From Pseudomonas mangiferae (lineage in GTDB: Bacteria; Pseudomonadota; Gammaproteobacteria; Pseudomonadales; Pseudomonadaceae), in contig NZ_VJOY01000008.1 in the NCBI RefSeq assembly GCF_007109405.1, positions 1 to 64,000 on the forward strand: DNA of 64,000 nucleotides. The letters run 5' to 3'. The translations under genes and the position numbers were made by a program. Under the pieces are notes generated by a model. The model was not told the DNA's origin. It saw only the letters and a program-made list of their open reading frames with translations, and did no database searches. Positions 62,091 through 64,000 of the stretch are shown here, one piece after another (the stretch's first letter is position 1; each line of letters starts with the position of its first letter).

Positions 62091-62432
62091 ATGCCGGTCT
62101 GGCTGCAAACCGCAGCGCTGTTGTGCGCATCCAACGTCTTCATGACCTACGCCTGGTACGGCCACCTGAAAACCCTGGGAGATCGCCCGTGGATCGTCGC
62201 CGCCTTGCTCAGCTGGGGCGTGGCGCTGTTCGAGTACCTGCTCATGGTGCCGGCCAACCGCATCGGCTACACCGTCCTCTCCCTCGGGCAGTTGAAGATC
62301 ATGCAGGAAGTGATCGGCCTCGGCGTGTTCATGCTGTTCAGCGTGTTCGTCATGCAACAGACACTGAAACTGGATTACCTGTGGGCAGGCCTGTGCCTGC
62401 TGGGCGCCACCTACTTCATCTTCCGCGCCTGA
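62091..62432 (+). CDS. DMT family protein (DUF486)
   Basis: 113 aa, four membrane helices, the size of DUF486 small multidrug-resistance-like membrane proteins. Motifs: LCASNVFMTYAWYGHLKTL at the start, LLSWGVALFEYLLMVPANRIGY in the middle, and LGQLKIMQEVIGLGVFMLFSVF. Half-length members of the drug/metabolite transporter superfamily may work as dimers; substrate unknown. RBS AGGAGCC precedes the ATG by about 9 bases. A single gene facing right, with a 188-base gap to the exonuclease gene. Confidence 0.9.
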   Translation: MPVWLQTAALLCASNVFMTYAWYGHLKTLGDRPWIVAALLSWGVALFEYLLMVPANRIGYTVLSLGQLKIMQEVIGLGVFMLFSVFVMQQTLKLDYLWAGLCLLGATYFIFRA

Positions 62433-62620
62433 ACGCGCAACTCGTTCCACCGGGGCGGCTCGTCGGAACCGTTGCATGCCGCGCCGGTCAGCTATCCAGG
62501 CCGGTTCACATGATTGCCTCAGCGACGCCCTTCCCCTGAAAGCAGACGAAACGCGCCCCACCTACCGGACGCACGCCTGACGCGCCCCGTTCGCCGAGAC
62601 ATGACCGCTAAGGAGAGCCC

Positions 62621-63166
62621 ATGCCGCACTGGCTGGTGATCGACCTGGAAGCCACGACCGATGAGGGCGGCTGGCCGCTGCAGGAGATGGAAATCATCGA
62701 GCTGGGGGCCTCCCTGGTGAATGCCAGCGGGCGCGAAGTGGGCCATTTCCAGCGCTTCGTCCGCCCCCAGCGGCGCCCCTGCCTGACCGCCTTCTGCCGG
62801 CATCTGACCCACATCGAGCAGGCGGACGTGGATACCGCGGCTCCCCTGGAAACCATCTGGCCAGCCTTCGAACGCTGGCTGCAGCATTGCGGCCCCCTGG
62901 TGGGGTGGGCCAGCTGGGGCGAGTACGACCGCCGGCAGCTGGAACAAGAGCTGCGGCAGTACCGGATCGACAGCCGGCTGCTGGCACTGCCCCACCTCAA
63001 CCTCAAGCAGGGCTTCGGCCAGGCGAGGCAGCTGACCCACCCGGTGGGTCTGAACGTCGCGTTGCAACTGGCCGGCCTGAGCTTCCAGGGCCAGCAGCAC
63101 CGCGCCCTCGAAGATGCCCGCAACACCGCGCGCCTGTTGCCCCTGGTGCTGCCGGCCAGCAGCTAG
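62621..63166 (+). CDS. DEDDh 3'-5' exonuclease
   Basis: 181 aa. Exonuclease motifs of the DnaQ-like DEDDh family: Asp-x-Glu in VIDLEATTDEGG (residues 6-17), the second Asp in GWASWGEYDRRQL, and the His-x4-Asp in HRALEDARNTARLL near the end. The central CRHLTHIEQADVDTA is typical of the ERI1-like group acting on RNA or short nucleic acids. AAGGAGA precedes the start. Cytoplasmic; no obvious operon partner. Often annotated as an exonuclease or inhibitor-like protein in Pseudomonas; the true substrate is unknown. Confidence 0.92.
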   Translation: MPHWLVIDLEATTDEGGWPLQEMEIIELGASLVNASGREVGHFQRFVRPQRRPCLTAFCRHLTHIEQADVDTAAPLETIWPAFERWLQHCGPLVGWASWGEYDRRQLEQELRQYRIDSRLLALPHLNLKQGFGQARQLTHPVGLNVALQLAGLSFQGQQHRALEDARNTARLLPLVLPASS

Positions 63167-63231
63167 TGACGCTGTAAACCGCCTTGGGCATACTGTCCGG
63201 CCTTTTTGCCCGCCCCCTTCGAGGATGATCC

Positions 63232-63513
63232 ATGTTCAAGGTCAACGAGTACTTCGACGGCACCGTCAAATCCATCGCCTTCGGCATGAGTGAAGGCCCC
63301 GCCACCATCGGGGTCATGGCACCGGGCAACTATGAGTTCGGCACCGGTCAACTGGAAGTGATGCACGTGGTCGCCGGCGCGCTGACGGTGAAGCTGCCGG
63401 GTAGCGAGAACTGGGAAACCTTCGCCGCCGGCACCCGCTTCACCGTTCCGGCCAGCAGCAAGTTCCAGCTGAAGGTAGACGTCGACACCGCCTACCTCTG
63501 CGAATACCGCTGA
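63232..63513 (+). CDS. ppnP: Pyrimidine/purine nucleoside phosphorylase PpnP
   Basis: 93 aa, the normal size of PpnP (formerly YaiE, DUF1255), a small cupin that phosphorylates the glycosidic bond of many nucleosides. The conserved opening [20 protein letters not shown], the turn [20 protein letters not shown] and the terminal cupin strand [16 protein letters not shown] match. GAGGATG lies before the ATG. The gap from the exonuclease gene is 65 bases with the run CGGCCTTTTTGCC at 63199-63211, which may be a terminator remnant. Confidence 0.95.
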   Translation: MFKVNEYFDGTVKSIAFGMSEGPATIGVMAPGNYEFGTGQLEVMHVVAGALTVKLPGSENWETFAAGTRFTVPASSKFQLKVDVDTAYLCEYR

Positions 63514-63520
63514 GCCCTCC

Positions 63521-63543
63521 GGCGGCCTCGTTCGACGGCCGCC
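63521..63543. terminator. Hairpin between ppnP and the ABC gene
   Basis: GGCGGCC (63521-63527) / GGCCGCC (63537-63543), a perfect 7-bp stem with a 9-base loop between convergent stops. It lacks a proper T-run. Confidence 0.45.
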
Positions 63544-63550
63544 CTTCCCC

Positions 63551-64000
63551 TCACGCTCTGTCTGTTTCCTGCGCGTCGGCGCCCCGGGCGAACTGCAAGG
63601 CCGCCAGCCGGGCATACAGCGCGTCCTGCCGCACCAATTCTTCATGGGTGCCGATGGCCACCAGCCGGCCAAGGTCGATCACCGCGATGCGGTCGGCGTT
63701 CTGTACCGTCGCCAGCCGGTGGGCGATCACCAGGGTGGTGCGGCCGCTCATCAACCGTGGCAGCGCCTGCTGGATCAGGTGTTCGCTCTCCGCATCCAGG
63801 GCGCTGGTGGCTTCGTCCAGCAGCAGGATGGGCGCGTCCACCAGCAATGCCCGGGCGATGGCCAGGCGTTGGCGCTGGCCACCGGACAGCCCCAGGCCGC
63901 CCTCCCCCAGCCGCGTCTCGTAGCCCTCCGGCAGGTCGACGATGAATCCATGGGCATGGGCCGCCCGCGCTGCGGCCTCCACCTCGGCCTGGCTGGCATC
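63551..64000 (-). CDS. ABC exporter, ATP-binding C-terminal part (MsbA-like), partial
   Basis: Only the last 149 or so residues are in the window; the gene continues past base 64000. Visible: signature [15 protein letters not shown], Walker [18 protein letters not shown]-loop [13 protein letters not shown], and the tail [22 protein letters not shown]. This is the nucleotide-binding domain of an exporter whose membrane part is presumably fused upstream (MsbA/lipid or multidrug type). Walker A is outside. The substrate cannot be inferred. Convergent with ppnP. Confidence 0.9.
   Translation of the reverse strand, partial: DASQAEVEAAARAAHAHGFIVDLPEGYETRLGEGGLGLSGGQRQRLAIARALLVDAPILLLDEATSALDAESEHLIQQALPRLMSGRTTLVIAHRLATVQNADRIAVIDLGRLVAIGTHEELVRQDALYARLAALQFARGADAQETDRA

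Overview
The window reads as a chromosomal segment of a high-GC gammaproteobacterium, almost certainly a Pseudomonas of or near the P. aeruginosa group. This rests on gene content and order: a Yej/Npp peptide transporter next to fabI, fabA-fabB, htpG, a braB/brnQ carrier, and sdhCDAB-sucAB-lpd-sucCD divergent from gltA. It is densely coded. No tRNA, rRNA, insertion sequence, integrase, prophage or CRISPR array was seen. Both edges cut gene neighbourhoods: the yejA-type binding protein is expected left of base 1, and an ABC exporter gene runs off the right edge.

Layout. 1-4.6 kb: peptide transporter yejB-yejE-yejF, then fabI and a terminator. 4.6-7.2 kb: a cold-shock/DUF1294 fusion overlapping an epoxide-hydrolase-like gene, then uppP. 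7.2-8 kb: the poorest coding stretch, perhaps a decayed membrane-protein gene. 8-11.7 kb: a YuiF-type antiporter divergent from a dCache-type chemoreceptor. 11.7-17.3 kb: a leftward set moxR, DUF58, tgpA transglutaminase, CHAD protein, TesB-like thioesterase. 17.8-21.1 kb: small secreted protein, lipoprotein, flavin reductase, patatin, glutaminase. 21.2-24.9 kb: an orphan kdpE divergent from a different response regulator/histidine kinase pair, followed by a five-EF-hand protein with polyproline linkers; this is the most unusual part of the window. 25-33.8 kb: DUF945, AI-2E-family permease, DUF4892, GST, two overlapping alpha/beta hydrolases, hotdog thioesterase, sixA, DUF4389, gpsA. 34.1-35.9 kb: fabA-fabB for unsaturated fatty acid synthesis. 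35.9-45.7 kb: DUF3859, amidohydrolase, dienelactone hydrolase, htpG, a membrane protein, two coupled PaaI-type thioesterases, lipoprotein, MAPEG, DUF599, brnQ. 45.9-61 kb: a chemoreceptor beside the TCA block, with succinyl-CoA synthetase, 2-oxoglutarate dehydrogenase with its E3, succinate dehydrogenase and divergent citrate synthase. 61-64 kb: START protein, YkgJ, DMT protein, DEDDh exonuclease, ppnP and the ABC exporter.

How the parts fit. The 13.5-kb TCA block carries three consecutive steps of the cycle plus its entry enzyme, under back-to-back promoters that can be read directly (TTGTCA-N17-TATAAT for sdhC, TTGACA-N16-TATAGT for gltA). FabI, FabA and FabB are three fatty-acid synthesis enzymes at two sites. 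Most of the window is conserved core genome. The candidates for something new are the EF-hand/polyproline locus, the orphan kdpE scar, and regulatory structures in the sdhB-sucA, lpd-sucC and sdhC-gltA gaps. I did not find a clear new multi-gene defence or mobile system.
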